From: Streptomyces griseosporeus
GTDB taxonomy: Bacteria; Actinomycetota; Actinomycetes; Streptomycetales; Streptomycetaceae
Assembly (NCBI RefSeq): GCF_014656055.1
Contig: NZ_BNBR01000002.1
Coordinates: forward strand, 437,164-501,163
Reading direction: 5' to 3'
DNA: 64,000 bases
Translations under genes and position numbers: made by a program
Shown here: one piece after another, positions 15,688 through 23,913 of the stretch
Position numbering within the stretch: position 1 is the first letter of the stretch
Layout: each line of letters opens with the position of its first letter
The notes under the pieces: generated by a model
Seen by the model: the letters and a program-made list of their open reading frames with translations, nothing else
What the model was told of the DNA's origin: nothing
The model's database searches: none

Positions 15688-17238
15688 TCAGCTCCCGTGG
15701 GTGCTCTCGTGCGGGTCCCGGCGCGTGCCGCCGCCGTACGTGCCGCCGTCCGCGTCCTCCTGACGTGCCGCCGCCGGGCCGGACCGGTGGGCGGCCGTCG
15801 TGCCGCGGGCGGCGGCGCGGGCCGGGCCGTCGGGCAGGGTGAAGGCGAGGACGGCGGTGAGCGCGGCGAGCGCGGCCAGGGCCAGATAGGCGTACTGGTA
15901 CGCGGTCACGGGCGGGTCGGCCGCGGCCGCGCCGGGGGTGCCGAGGACGAGGACGGTGGTGACGGCGGCCGGTGCGAGGGCGCCCCCGGTCTGCCGTACG
16001 ACGGTGTTCAGGGTGGAGGCCTGGGCGATGTCCGCGCGGGGCAGGGTGGCCAGGGAGGCGACGGTCGTCGGGATGAAGAAGCCGCCGATGGCGATGCCGA
16101 AGAGGAACATGTAGGCGCGGAACGTCCACAGGCCGGTGTCCGCGTCGCAGGTGGCGAAGAGCAGCAGGACGGCGCTGACGGCGACGAGGCTGCAGCCGAC
16201 GATGATCCGCGGTCCGATGCGGGCGTACAGGACGCCGACGGCCTGGACGGTCAGCAGCACGCCGAAGGCCTCGGGGAAGGTGCTGGTGCCCGACTCCAGG
16301 GCGCTGCGGCCCTGGGCCTGCTGGAGGAAGAGCGGCCCCAGGTACAGGGCGCCCATGATGGGCACCAGGCCGATCAGGTTGATGAGGTTGGTGTCGCGGA
16401 AGAGCCGGTCGGCGAAGAGGCGCAGCTTCAGCAGCGGCGCGGTGGTGCGCAGTTCGACGGCGACGGCGACGGCGAGCAGGACCGCGCCGAGCGCGAGGGC
16501 GGTGAGGACCGCCGGGTCGGACCAGCCGCGGTTCGGCCCCTCGCAGACGCCGTACATCAGGGCGCCGAGGGCGGCGGCGCTCAGCAGCAGGCCGGGCAGG
16601 TCGAAGCGGCCGGGGCGGGCGCCGCGGCGGCCGGCCAGGAACAGCGCGCCGAACACGACGGCGGGCAGGCCCACGGGCAGGTTGACGTAGAAGACCCAGC
16701 GCCAGGAGAGGTGGTCCACGAGCAGACCGCCGACGACGGGTGCGGCGGCCGGGGCTATCTGCTGCGGGACGATCATGTAGCGCTGGAGCCGGACCTGCTC
16801 GGCGGTGGTGAAGGTGGCGAACAGCAGGGCGGCGGAGGCCGGGAAGAGCACGCCCGCCGAGACGCCCTGGATCGCGCGGAAGGCGACGAGCTGGCCCAGG
16901 TCGGCCGCGGCCCCGCAGAGCAGGGAGGAGGCGAGGAAGCCGGTCATGGCGGTAAGCAGGACGCGTTTGCCGCCGAAGCGCTCCACCAGCCAGGCCGAGG
17001 CGGGGATGGCCATGGCCAGGCACACCGGGTAGACCACGACGACGCCGTCCAGGGCGGCGGTGGTCAGGTGGAACTGACGGGCGATCGAGGGGAGCGCCAC
17101 GGTGGTGATGGCTCCGTCGGCGATGGCGATGAACGTCACGCAGACGCAGACGACCGGGACGACGAGGCGCTGACTCGGGCGGAAGGAACGAGGGGACGAC
17201 GGACGGGACGCAAGCAGGCGACGAGGCAACGACAACAC
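15688..17238 (-). CDS. DHA2-family MFS exporter under MarR control
   Basis: The protein of about 516 aa is a 14-helix drug:H+ antiporter of the EmrB/QacA (DHA2) type. Motif A is ASAWLVERFGGKRVLL, motif B is AFRAIQGVSAGVLFPASAAL and motif C lies in VVGGLLVDHLSWRWVFYVNL. A hydrophilic His/Thr-rich tail ends the protein. Start choice is weak: GTG 17238 gives a normal N-terminus, and GTG 17268 is also in frame; neither has a good Shine-Dalgarno. It is divergent from a MarR regulator with a palindrome between them. That is the standard layout of an exporter repressed by MarR and induced by its exported or related compound. The substrate is unknown. Confidence 0.88.
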   Translation of the reverse strand: MLSLPRRLLASRPSSPRSFRPSQRLVVPVVCVCVTFIAIADGAITTVALPSIARQFHLTTAALDGVVVVYPVCLAMAIPASAWLVERFGGKRVLLTAMTGFLASSLLCGAAADLGQLVAFRAIQGVSAGVLFPASAALLFATFTTAEQVRLQRYMIVPQQIAPAAAPVVGGLLVDHLSWRWVFYVNLPVGLPAVVFGALFLAGRRGARPGRFDLPGLLLSAAALGALMYGVCEGPNRGWSDPAVLTALALGAVLLAVAVAVELRTTAPLLKLRLFADRLFRDTNLINLIGLVPIMGALYLGPLFLQQAQGRSALESGTSTFPEAFGVLLTVQAVGVLYARIGPRIIVGCSLVAVSAVLLLFATCDADTGLWTFRAYMFLFGIAIGGFFIPTTVASLATLPRADIAQASTLNTVVRQTGGALAPAAVTTVLVLGTPGAAAADPPVTAYQYAYLALAALAALTAVLAFTLPDGPARAAARGTTAAHRSGPAAARQEDADGGTYGGGTRRDPHESTHGS

Positions 17239-17254
17239 ATGCTGAGCATACTCA

Positions 17255-17272
17255 CTATGCGCGTGCACATAG
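17255..17272. promoter_or_regulatory. Putative MarR operator in divergent promoter
   Basis: ctatgcgcgtgcacatag is an inverted repeat with 8-bp arms, one mismatch and a two-base spacer, the size expected for a MarR dimer site. It sits between the divergent exporter and marR starts, where it could control both. Confidence 0.5.
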
Positions 17273-17306
17273 AATGGGTTTTCCGGTACGGAAAGCGGGG
17301 ACGGCC

Positions 17307-17738
17307 ATGGCGGTGCACGGCAGCAGCGACATCCTGATCGACGAACTGTTCGAAACGACCCATCGACTGCGTCTGTTCGTCGAGGCGCGGCTGCGCGAGA
17401 AGGGGGCGTCGGTGGCCCGGCTGCGGGCGCTGCGGATGCTCGCCCGCGCCGAGGAGCCGCTGCGGATGCGGGACCTGAGCGAGATGACGGGCGTGGCGGC
17501 GCGGACGACGACCAGTCTGGTCGACAGCCTGGAGCGGGACGGGCTGGTGGAGCGCGTGCGCCATCCGGAGGACCGGCGGGCGTTCCTGGTGCGCCTGACC
17601 GAAGAGGGCGTGACGTGTCACCGGGAGGCGGAGGAGATCGACCGGCTGGCGCTCGCGGAGGCCACGGCGGCCCTGGACGAGGACGACCGGGCCAGGCTGC
17701 GCGGTCTGCTCGCCCGCATCCGGGAGGCCACGGCCTGA
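17307..17738 (+). CDS. MarR-family transcriptional regulator
   Basis: This 143-residue protein has the MarR winged helix: RLRALRMLARAEEPLRMRDL, the recognition helix in GVAARTTTSLVDSLERDGLV, and the wing VERVRHPEDRRAFLVRLTEEG with the conserved DxR. I start at ATG 17307 (MAVHGSSDILIDELF), with aaagcgggg upstream; ATG 17274 is in frame but would put 11 odd residues in front and its ribosome site is poorer. It probably represses the divergent DHA2 exporter and itself. Confidence 0.88.
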   Translation: MAVHGSSDILIDELFETTHRLRLFVEARLREKGASVARLRALRMLARAEEPLRMRDLSEMTGVAARTTTSLVDSLERDGLVERVRHPEDRRAFLVRLTEEGVTCHREAEEIDRLALAEATAALDEDDRARLRGLLARIREATA

Positions 17739-17806
17739 GGGGGGCGCGGGCGCGCCCCCTAGGGTGGACGGGTCCACGTCCCGTCTCCCCCGCGTCGGAG
17801 GACCCC

Positions 17807-18898
17807 GTGCCCGCCGCCCGTCTCGTCGCCACCGTCGAAGTGCCGCTGGACCCCGGGTCCGCGGACGCGCCCGAGCTTCTGCCTCAGGCGGGGCGCCGGC
17901 TCGTCATGCAGCGCGGTGACGCCGAACTCGCCGTGGTGGACGCGGACTCGGGCGAGGCCGTGCGGTTTCCCGCTCCCTGGCCGCGTCGCTTCGGCACGGC
18001 CACCGTCTCCCCGGACGGACGTACGGCCGTGTTCGCCGGGACGCACGCGGTGCGCTGCGTGGACGTGTCCGGGGCCGTGCTGTGGGAGGTGCGGCACGGC
18101 TGCTGGTCCGGTGAATGCCCCGAGCTGCACCGGGAGTTCGCCGAGTACGCGGACGACCCGGTGGAGCACGGCGGCCGGCCCGACGGCGGTTCGGCCGCCT
18201 TCTCCCCCGACGGCAAGCTGGTCTGGGCGCACGTCCTCGGCCCGCTCCCGGACCACGCGGACGCCCTTGCGGACGTGGACGACGAGGACGACGAGTTCTG
18301 GCTCGTGCTCGACGCGGCCGACGGCCGGGTGCTGGGCCTCACGGGCACCGGCACGGTGGCCGCCGGCTCGTTCCACACCCCGCACCCCGACCCGGCGCAG
18401 ATGGGGCTGAGCATCGGCGAGGGCGAGGAGGGCTCGCCGGCACTGTGGGGCCGCTGGGACGGCCGCACGCTGTCCGTGTGCACGGTCGGCGCCGAGACGG
18501 TGCTGCTCGACGCGAGCCCGTCCGGCCGGCACCTGCTCGCCACCGACGTGCAGCAGGACGCGCTGTATCTGCGCGCGGCCGAGGACGGCGCGGTCCTGCG
18601 GGACCTCGACGCGCACGGCGCCGTACCGGCCCTGCCCGGCGGGGGCCGGGTGTACTGGGACTTCGAGGCGGCGTTCGTCGGCGAGCGCCTGGCCGTCGCC
18701 GGCACCACCGCGAGCGACGGCGGACGGCACCCCGCCCGTCACTGGCTGGTGGACACCGCCGGCATGACCCTGCGCGGTGCGGTCGCCTACCCGCGCCCGG
18801 TGGCGGGGCCGGTCCGCCCGGCGGGCGGCGGCGCGTGGTGGACGGTGGCCGGGGACGGCACCCGGGTGGAGGTGTGGGAGCCGGCGGACGAGGGCTGA
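17807..18898 (+). CDS. Beta-propeller-like (WD40/YVTN type) protein of unknown function
   Basis: The 363-residue protein has no signal peptide or membrane segment. It is made of repeated beta-strand blades with SPDG turns: TATVSPDGRTAVFAGTHAVR, SAAFSPDGKLVWAHVLG and LLDASPSGRHLLATDVQQDA. This is the usual look of cytoplasmic WD40/YVTN-like propellers that mediate protein contacts. An acidic insert (DVDDEDDEF) lies mid-protein. The GTG start has cggagg six bases upstream. It follows marR by 68 bases but is probably separate in function. A strong hairpin follows the stop. Confidence 0.75.
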   Translation: MPAARLVATVEVPLDPGSADAPELLPQAGRRLVMQRGDAELAVVDADSGEAVRFPAPWPRRFGTATVSPDGRTAVFAGTHAVRCVDVSGAVLWEVRHGCWSGECPELHREFAEYADDPVEHGGRPDGGSAAFSPDGKLVWAHVLGPLPDHADALADVDDEDDEFWLVLDAADGRVLGLTGTGTVAAGSFHTPHPDPAQMGLSIGEGEEGSPALWGRWDGRTLSVCTVGAETVLLDASPSGRHLLATDVQQDALYLRAAEDGAVLRDLDAHGAVPALPGGGRVYWDFEAAFVGERLAVAGTTASDGGRHPARHWLVDTAGMTLRGAVAYPRPVAGPVRPAGGGAWWTVAGDGTRVEVWEPADEG

Positions 18899-18906
18899 CG
18901 GACGCG

Positions 18907-18940
18907 GCGCGGCCCGCCGGTCGCCTCCGGCGGGCCGCGC
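18907..18940. terminator. Perfect 14-bp hairpin terminator
   Basis: gcgcggcccgccgg (18907-18920) pairs perfectly with ccggcgggccgcgc (18927-18940) around a six-base loop, eight bases after the propeller-protein stop. It lies between convergent genes and may serve the chitosanase gene as well. Confidence 0.82.
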
Positions 18941-19017
18941 TCACCGGCCGTGGGTCCCGGGCAGGGCCCGGGACCGGTCGATGCGATGTCCGCCGGTCGA
19001 GGCCGGCGCGGTGACCG

Positions 19018-19848
19018 TCAGCCGATGTGGTAACTGTCGCCGTACACCTTCCAGTCCAGCGGCGTGTCGAGGTTCAGGTTGCCCTCGCGCAGGAAGACCC
19101 GCTGGGCCGTGTCGACGCGGCTGGTGTCGCTGTGGGCCTCCTCCTGCTTCATCGCCCACACCCGCGCGTCGAGGAAGGCGTCCAGGTAGGTGACCTCGTC
19201 GCCGCCCTGCGCCGGCGGCTGGGCCCGGCGCAGGGCCCGCTTGCGGATGCTGCGGAAGCTCGTCCGGTCGGTGCCGTCGCCGTGCATGACGACGGCGTCG
19301 TAGTACGCGAACTGGCCGAGCACGCCGAGCCCGTCCGCCTTGCCCTGCCGGACGGCGGGGTCGAAGTAGACGCGGTCGCGTTCGTCGTTCTGGGCGCGCT
19401 GGAACTCGCGGTCGCGGGCGGCCCGGCGCCAGTCGCCCGGGAAGCCGGGGTCCAGGCCCTCGTGGGAGTCGGTGCCGTCGACCCGGCGCAGCGCCGGGAG
19501 GTAGCGGGCCAGGACGTTGCCCGGCACGCGCGCGGTGTACAGCTCGACGAGGTCGAGCATGTCGCCGGTACCGGAGCAGAAGCCGATGATGCCGGCGGTG
19601 TAGCCGCGTCCGTCGCGGATGTCCTCGATGTAGGGGTACTGCGCCTTCCAGTCGAGCGAGGAGTTCTCCGCGCTCGACACGAGCTGCATGGCGATCTCCT
19701 TCTTCGCCGGGTCGTCGAGTCCTGAGGCGGTGGCCGGCGCGGCGCCGGCGGGGGCGGTGGGGAGTGCGGCGGCCCGGGGGGCCGCGAGCACCGGGGCGGC
19801 GGCGACGGCCGCCAGCAGGGTGAGAGCCGTCCTGCGGCTGGCATGCAT
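19018..19848 (-). CDS. csn: Secreted chitosanase, glycoside hydrolase family 46
   Basis: The enzyme endohydrolyses beta-1,4 links in chitosan. It closely resembles the Streptomyces sp. N174 enzyme: GLDDPAKKEIAMQLVSSAEN, EDIRDGRGYTAGIIGFCSGT, RVYFDPAVRQGKADGL, GQFAYYDAVVMHG and DTSRVDTAQRVFL. The catalytic Glu61 (SSAENSS) and Asp79 (EDIRDGRGYT) correspond to Glu22 and Asp40 of that mature protein. The N-terminus MHASRRTALTLLAAVAAAPV has twin arginines, so export may be by Tat or Sec. ATG 19848 has ggag eight bases upstream; GTG 19851 directly before it is an alternative. A CsnR-type palindrome lies about 55 bases upstream. Confidence 0.95.
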   Translation of the reverse strand: MHASRRTALTLLAAVAAAPVLAAPRAAALPTAPAGAAPATASGLDDPAKKEIAMQLVSSAENSSLDWKAQYPYIEDIRDGRGYTAGIIGFCSGTGDMLDLVELYTARVPGNVLARYLPALRRVDGTDSHEGLDPGFPGDWRRAARDREFQRAQNDERDRVYFDPAVRQGKADGLGVLGQFAYYDAVVMHGDGTDRTSFRSIRKRALRRAQPPAQGGDEVTYLDAFLDARVWAMKQEEAHSDTSRVDTAQRVFLREGNLNLDTPLDWKVYGDSYHIG

Positions 19849-19901
19849 CACGGGGACTCCAAGGGAGTGTGGGGGGTGGGGAGTTGGTCCGTACCTGCAC
19901 T

Positions 19902-19920
19902 GTTAGTAAAGTTTCCTATC
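19902..19920 (-). promoter_or_regulatory. CsnR-like operator of the chitosanase gene
   Basis: gttagtaaagtttcctatc is a pseudo-palindrome: gttagtaaa matches the reverse complement of tttcctatc at seven of nine positions. Streptomyces chitosanase genes are repressed by the ROK-family protein CsnR through a palindrome with a GAAAG-TTTC core, which this closely resembles from my knowledge of the system. It overlaps the last bases of the upstream exporter gene and lies in the chitosanase promoter region. No csnR is in the window. Confidence 0.55.
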
Positions 19921-21382
19921 AGGCCTTGAGGGAGGCGTCACGAGGCGGCGCGGAAGTTCGTAGCTTCGAACGAGAGGCATCCTTGCGGCGGCGCAGGCCG
20001 AACGCCGCGAGCACCGCGGCGAGCAGGGCCGCGGAGAACGGCACCGCCAGGGCCGCCCGGTAGCCGTCGAGCAGGTCGGCGGGGGCCGGGGACGCCGTGG
20101 CGGCGACGTTGACGGCGGTGACCGCGGAGAGGCCGAGGGCCGCGCCGAACTGGAAGGACGTGTAGAGCAGTCCGCCGGCCAGGCCCTGCTCCTCCTCCCG
20201 GACGCCCTCGGTGGCGACGATGGTGAGCGGGCCGTAGGCGAGGGCGAACGCGAGGCCGACGAGGATCAGGCCGGGGAGCATCACGAGGTACGTCCAGTCC
20301 GCCCCCAGGGGCAGGAACAGCGCGTAGGCCAGGGCGGCCAGCAGCAGCCCGGCGAGGATGACGCGGGCGTTGCCGAAGCGGCGCACGAGCCTGGGCGTCA
20401 GGACCGGGGAGAGGATCGCGTCGATGCCGGCGACGACCATGGCGAGGCTGGTCCGCAGGGTCGACCAGCCGCGCAGCTCCTGCAGGTAGAGCACGAGCAC
20501 GAACTGGAAGCCGAAGAAGCCGCCCGCGAAGAGCAGCCCGACGAGGTTGGCCCGCACGAGCGGGGCGCTGCGCAGGAGGCCGAGACGGACCAGCGGGGCC
20601 GCCGTACGGCGTTCGACGGCGACGAACACGGCGAGCAGGGCGAGGCCGGCGGCGAGTGTGCCGGCGGTCCCGGCGAGACCGGTGTGCGCGGCGCGTTCGA
20701 CGCCGAGGACGAGCAGGACGACCGCGGCGGTGACGGTGAGGGCACCTGCCAGGTCCAGGCGCTGCCCGGTGCGGTCGGGCGGCGCCTGCCGGGGCACGAG
20801 GGCGAGCGCCGCGACCAGGACGACGGCGGAGAGCAGCACCGGCGCGAAGAACACCCAGCGCCAGCCGATCGTGGTGAGCAGCCCGCCGGCGACCAGGCCG
20901 ATGGAGAAGCCCCCGGCGGCGGTGCCGGAGTAGAACAGCAGGGCCTTGGTGCGCCGGGGCCCCTCCGCGAAGCCGGTCGTGATGATCGACAGGCCGGCCG
21001 GGGTCATGAAGGCGGCGGCGACGCCGCTGACGAACCGGGCGGCGATGAGCGTCCGTTCCTCGGTGGCGAGGCCGCCCAGCCCGGAGAAGAGCAGGAAGAC
21101 CAGGAGCCAGAGGACGAACATCCGGCGCCGCCCGAAGAGGTCGGCGGCGCGCCCGCCGACCAGCATGAAGCCGCCGTATCCGAGGACGTAGGCGCTCATG
21201 ACCCAGTGCAGGGAGCCGGTGGACAGGCCCAGGTCGGCGCGGATGGACGGCAGGGCGACGTTGAGCATCGCCACGTCGATGCCCTCCAGGAAGATCGCCC
21301 CGCACAGGACGAGCAGGACGCCCCACTCGCGTGCGCTGAAGGCGCCCTGTGATGGCGGTGTACTCAGGTCTGTTCCGCTCAC
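19919..21382 (-). CDS. DHA2-family MFS exporter
   Basis: This 487-residue protein with about 14 helices is an EmrB/QacA-type drug:H+ antiporter. Visible motifs are EGIDVAMLNVALPSI in helix 1 with its Asp, GGRAADLFGRRRMFVLWL (motif A) and AARFVSGVAAAFMTPAGLSI (motif B). The C-terminus is basic. It is divergent from a LysR regulator 131 bases away, a common exporter-regulator pairing, and directly precedes the chitosanase gene in the same direction. Substrate unknown. Confidence 0.9.
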   Translation of the reverse strand: MSGTDLSTPPSQGAFSAREWGVLLVLCGAIFLEGIDVAMLNVALPSIRADLGLSTGSLHWVMSAYVLGYGGFMLVGGRAADLFGRRRMFVLWLLVFLLFSGLGGLATEERTLIAARFVSGVAAAFMTPAGLSIITTGFAEGPRRTKALLFYSGTAAGGFSIGLVAGGLLTTIGWRWVFFAPVLLSAVVLVAALALVPRQAPPDRTGQRLDLAGALTVTAAVVLLVLGVERAAHTGLAGTAGTLAAGLALLAVFVAVERRTAAPLVRLGLLRSAPLVRANLVGLLFAGGFFGFQFVLVLYLQELRGWSTLRTSLAMVVAGIDAILSPVLTPRLVRRFGNARVILAGLLLAALAYALFLPLGADWTYLVMLPGLILVGLAFALAYGPLTIVATEGVREEEQGLAGGLLYTSFQFGAALGLSAVTAVNVAATASPAPADLLDGYRAALAVPFSAALLAAVLAAFGLRRRKDASRSKLRTSAPPRDASLKA

Positions 21383-21513
21383 GTCTGTTCCTCGGGAGAA
21401 GGGGGATCGGAAGGTCTCCTCACCCTCGGCCGGGGCGCGACGGGGAACAACGGCGAAGATCGCAACGTTCGTTCAGCCAGGCTTACCGATCCGCGGGACC
21501 TGGGAGAACGCCG

Positions 21514-22452
21514 ATGGAGCGCGATGAACTGGAGTGTTTCCTGCTGCTCGCGCAGGAGCTGCACTTCGGCCGTACGGCCGAGCGGATGCGGCTGTCCCGG
21601 GCCCGGGTGAGCCAGCTCGTGCAGCGGCTCGAACGCCGCGTCGGGGCGCCGCTGTTCACACGGACCAGCCGCCGGGTCGCGCTCACCGCGATCGGCCGGC
21701 AGCTGCGTGCCGACCTCGAACCGCACCACCGGGCGATCGAGGCCGCGCTGGAGCGGGCCGCCGCGACCGCCCGCGGCATCGACACACGGCTGTTCGTCGG
21801 CTTCGGGCACCCGCTGACCGGCGAGATCGTCCTGAAGGCGGCGGAGGCGCTGCGCGTGACGCGCCCCGGGCTCGCCGTGGAGATCTGCGAGGTGCCGCTG
21901 GCCGATCCGTACGGGCTGCTGCGCAAGGGCGAGTTCGACGTCCAGGTCAACGAACTCCCGGTGCGGGAGGGCGACCTGGGCCTGAGCCCGGTGCTGTGCA
22001 CCGAGGAGCGGGTGCTCGCGGTGGCCGCCGGACATCCGCTCGCCGCCCGGAGCGCCGTCTCGCTGGAGGATCTGGCGGACGTGCCGCTGCTGACGATCGA
22101 CGGGGACGTGCCCGGCTACTGGCGGGAGCACCACGCCCCGGCCCGCACGCCGAGCGGCCGTCCGATCGCCCGCGGTCCCGCCGTGACCAACATGCAGGAG
22201 GCGCTGATGCTGGTCGCCGGCGGCCGGGGCGCGCTGCCGGTCCCCGCGCACACGGCGACCTACCACGCCCGCCCCGGGGTCGCCTACGTCCCCCTCACGG
22301 ACGTGGCACCGACCGCGTACGCCCTGCTGTGGCGGGCCGCGGACGTCACGCCGGCGGTACGTGACTTCGCCCGGGCCGCCCGTGACGCGGCGGCGGAGGT
22401 GACGCGGGAGCGGACCCGGCGGACGGCGGTGCCCGCGCCGTCCCTGGGGTGA
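21514..22452 (+). CDS. LysR-family regulator, probable controller of the divergent exporter
   Basis: The 312-residue regulator begins MERDELECFLLLAQELHFGR, followed by the HTH TAERMRLSRARVSQLVQRLE and a typical effector-binding domain (LSPVLCTEERVLAVAAGHPL, NMQEALMLVAGGRG). ATG 21514 has gggagaac upstream and matches family starts. It is divergent from the DHA2 exporter. Its last 57 bases, with the stop codon, are part of a 119-bp segment that is repeated in tandem downstream. The gene remains intact, but the copy contains a second, orphan version of its C-terminal codons. Confidence 0.88.
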   Translation: MERDELECFLLLAQELHFGRTAERMRLSRARVSQLVQRLERRVGAPLFTRTSRRVALTAIGRQLRADLEPHHRAIEAALERAAATARGIDTRLFVGFGHPLTGEIVLKAAEALRVTRPGLAVEICEVPLADPYGLLRKGEFDVQVNELPVREGDLGLSPVLCTEERVLAVAAGHPLAARSAVSLEDLADVPLLTIDGDVPGYWREHHAPARTPSGRPIARGPAVTNMQEALMLVAGGRGALPVPAHTATYHARPGVAYVPLTDVAPTAYALLWRAADVTPAVRDFARAARDAAAEVTRERTRRTAVPAPSLG

Positions 22453-22634
22453 GCCCGTCACCCCGGCAGGCGGGCGACGTCCGACCGGCGGCGTACCTGG
22501 GAGTCTCGGACGATGAGGTGACGCGGGAGCGGACCCGGCGGACGGCGGTGCCCGCGCCGTCCCTGGGGTGAGCCCGTCACCTCGGCAGCCGGGCGACGTC
22601 TGACCGGCGGCGCACCCTGGGGGTCTCGGACGAT
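22396..22634. repeat. Tandem duplication, 119 and 120 bp
   Basis: Bases 22396-22514 and 22515-22634 are near-identical direct copies. Both start gaggtgacgcgggagcggac and end ctcggacgat. Each contains the last codons and stop of the LysR gene followed by the intergenic sequence. The two copies differ at only a handful of positions, all in the noncoding half, which points to a fairly recent duplication. The second copy encodes an orphan C-terminal tail with no start. Confidence 0.93.
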
Positions 22635-22650
22635 CGATAGGATGCGCCAT

Positions 22651-22665
22651 ATCGCTCAAACGAAC
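22651..22665. promoter_or_regulatory. Putative operator upstream of the sugar-operon regulator
   Basis: atcgctcaaacgaac lies 20 bases before the regulator start. Its reverse complement (gttcgtttgagcgat) shares cgtttga and gagcgat with the sequence upstream of the ABC operon, suggesting both are sites for the same regulator. Confidence 0.4.
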
Positions 22666-22685
22666 ACTCCGGGTCGGGAGGCCTC

Positions 22686-23795
22686 GTGCGGGAGCCGGTC
22701 GATGTCAGGCGGCAGCGGATTCTGGCCGCGGTGCAGGCCCGCGGCAGCGCGCGGGTCAGCGATCTCGCCGCCGAACTGCAGGTGTCGGTGGTGACGGTGC
22801 GCCGCGACGTGGAGGAGCTGACCCGGGAGGGCAGGCTGCGCCGCGGGCACGGCGTGGTGCGCTCCACGCTGGCGGCCGAGGAGCTGCCGACGCGGCGTGC
22901 GGCGGAGGGCGACCCGGTGGCCGTCGTGGTGCCGGAGCGGCACTCGTACCTGTCGGAGACGCTGCACGGGGCGCGTTCGGTGCTGGAGGCGGCCGGGCTG
23001 CGCATCGCGCTGCACATCGCGCCGCAGGTGGCGGGCGCCGAGCGGCCGTTGGTGGAGCGGGCGCTGGCGGACGGGGCGCGGGGGCTGCTGCTGGCGCCGC
23101 GCTGGCGCAGCCGGGCCGGGGAGGAGGCCGACCAGGAGTGGCTGGCGGCGCTGGACGTGCCGGCGGCGCTGATGGAGCGGCGTCCGCGGCCGGGCAGCCC
23201 GCTGCACGCGATGGACTCGGTCTGCTCCGACCACTGGTACGGCGCCCATCTGGCGGTCGAGCATCTGGTCGGGCTGGGGCACCGGCGGATCGTGTTCGCC
23301 ACCCGCGACGACAGTCCCACCGCCCGTACGCTGCGGGCCGCCTTCGCCGGGATCGCCGCCGCCCACCCGCTGGTGGAGGCGTGGGCGTGGGCGCTGAGCG
23401 CGGCGGAGGCCGGGCACGACGGGCCGTACACCGACGAGGAGACGGCGGAGCTGCCGGAGCTGCTGCGCCGGACCGGGGCGACGGCGGCGGTGCTGCACGG
23501 GGACGTGGACGCGCTGATGCTGGTGCAGCGGCTGGCGGACAGCGGGGTGCGGGTGCCGCAGGACTGCTCGGTGGTGGCCTACGACGACGTGGTCGCGGGT
23601 CTCGGCATCACGCCGCTGACGGCGGTGGCGCCGCCCAAGGCGGAGGTCGGCCGGGTCGCCGCCCGGCTGCTGCTGGAGCGGCTGGACCCGGAGCGGGCCG
23701 CGGGCCCGTCGGTGCGCCGGGTGGAACTCCTGCCGACGCTGACCGTCCGCGGGTCGACACAGAGTCCGTCCGAGGACCCCCAAGGCTCTCGATGA
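22686..23795 (+). CDS. Sugar-responsive regulator: DeoR-type HTH fused to a LacI-type sensor
   Basis: The 369-residue protein combines an N-terminal DeoR winged helix (RQRILAAVQARGSARVSDLA, then VSVVTVRRDVEELTREGRL) with a periplasmic-binding-like LacI/GalR sensor domain. Landmarks of the sensor are VCSDHWYGAHLAVEHLVGLG, HRRIVFATRDD and QDCSVVAYDDVVAGLGITPL. LacI members normally have a LacI HTH; the DeoR head is a recurrent actinobacterial variant. The GTG start has cgggagg six bases upstream. It lies immediately before an ABC sugar operon in the same direction, with related motifs upstream of both. It is most likely the local repressor relieved by the operon's sugar or a metabolite. Confidence 0.88.
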   Translation: MREPVDVRRQRILAAVQARGSARVSDLAAELQVSVVTVRRDVEELTREGRLRRGHGVVRSTLAAEELPTRRAAEGDPVAVVVPERHSYLSETLHGARSVLEAAGLRIALHIAPQVAGAERPLVERALADGARGLLLAPRWRSRAGEEADQEWLAALDVPAALMERRPRPGSPLHAMDSVCSDHWYGAHLAVEHLVGLGHRRIVFATRDDSPTARTLRAAFAGIAAAHPLVEAWAWALSAAEAGHDGPYTDEETAELPELLRRTGATAAVLHGDVDALMLVQRLADSGVRVPQDCSVVAYDDVVAGLGITPLTAVAPPKAEVGRVAARLLLERLDPERAAGPSVRRVELLPTLTVRGSTQSPSEDPQGSR

Positions 23796-23844
23796 GCGTT
23801 TGATCGTTTCATTTTCTTCTGAGCGATCTATTGACCGTTCGCTC
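23793..23844. promoter_or_regulatory. AT-rich promoter and operator region of the ABC sugar operon
   Basis: The segment holds gagcgtttgatcgtttc (23794-23810) and an inverted repeat gagcga...tcgctc (23821-23826 with 23839-23844, 12-base spacer). It is unusually AT-rich for this genome and starts at the stop codon of the regulator gene. The elements resemble the motif upstream of the regulator, so it is a likely site of autoregulation and operon control. Confidence 0.5.
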
Positions 23845-23913
23845 TGTGGCGATGAGGATTCCCGTGTCCCCAACAGCCGTGTCCGACGACACGCAGGAGC
23901 CGCGGGAGGCGCC

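Noticed and set aside
14701..17337. Long plus-strand frame opposite pyc and the exporter
   Set aside because: No start signal, family motif or normal composition; it mirrors well-supported minus-strand genes.
22515..22571. A separate small gene made from the second copy of the LysR 3' end
   Set aside because: It has no start codon of its own in frame with a ribosome site; it is a duplicated tail.
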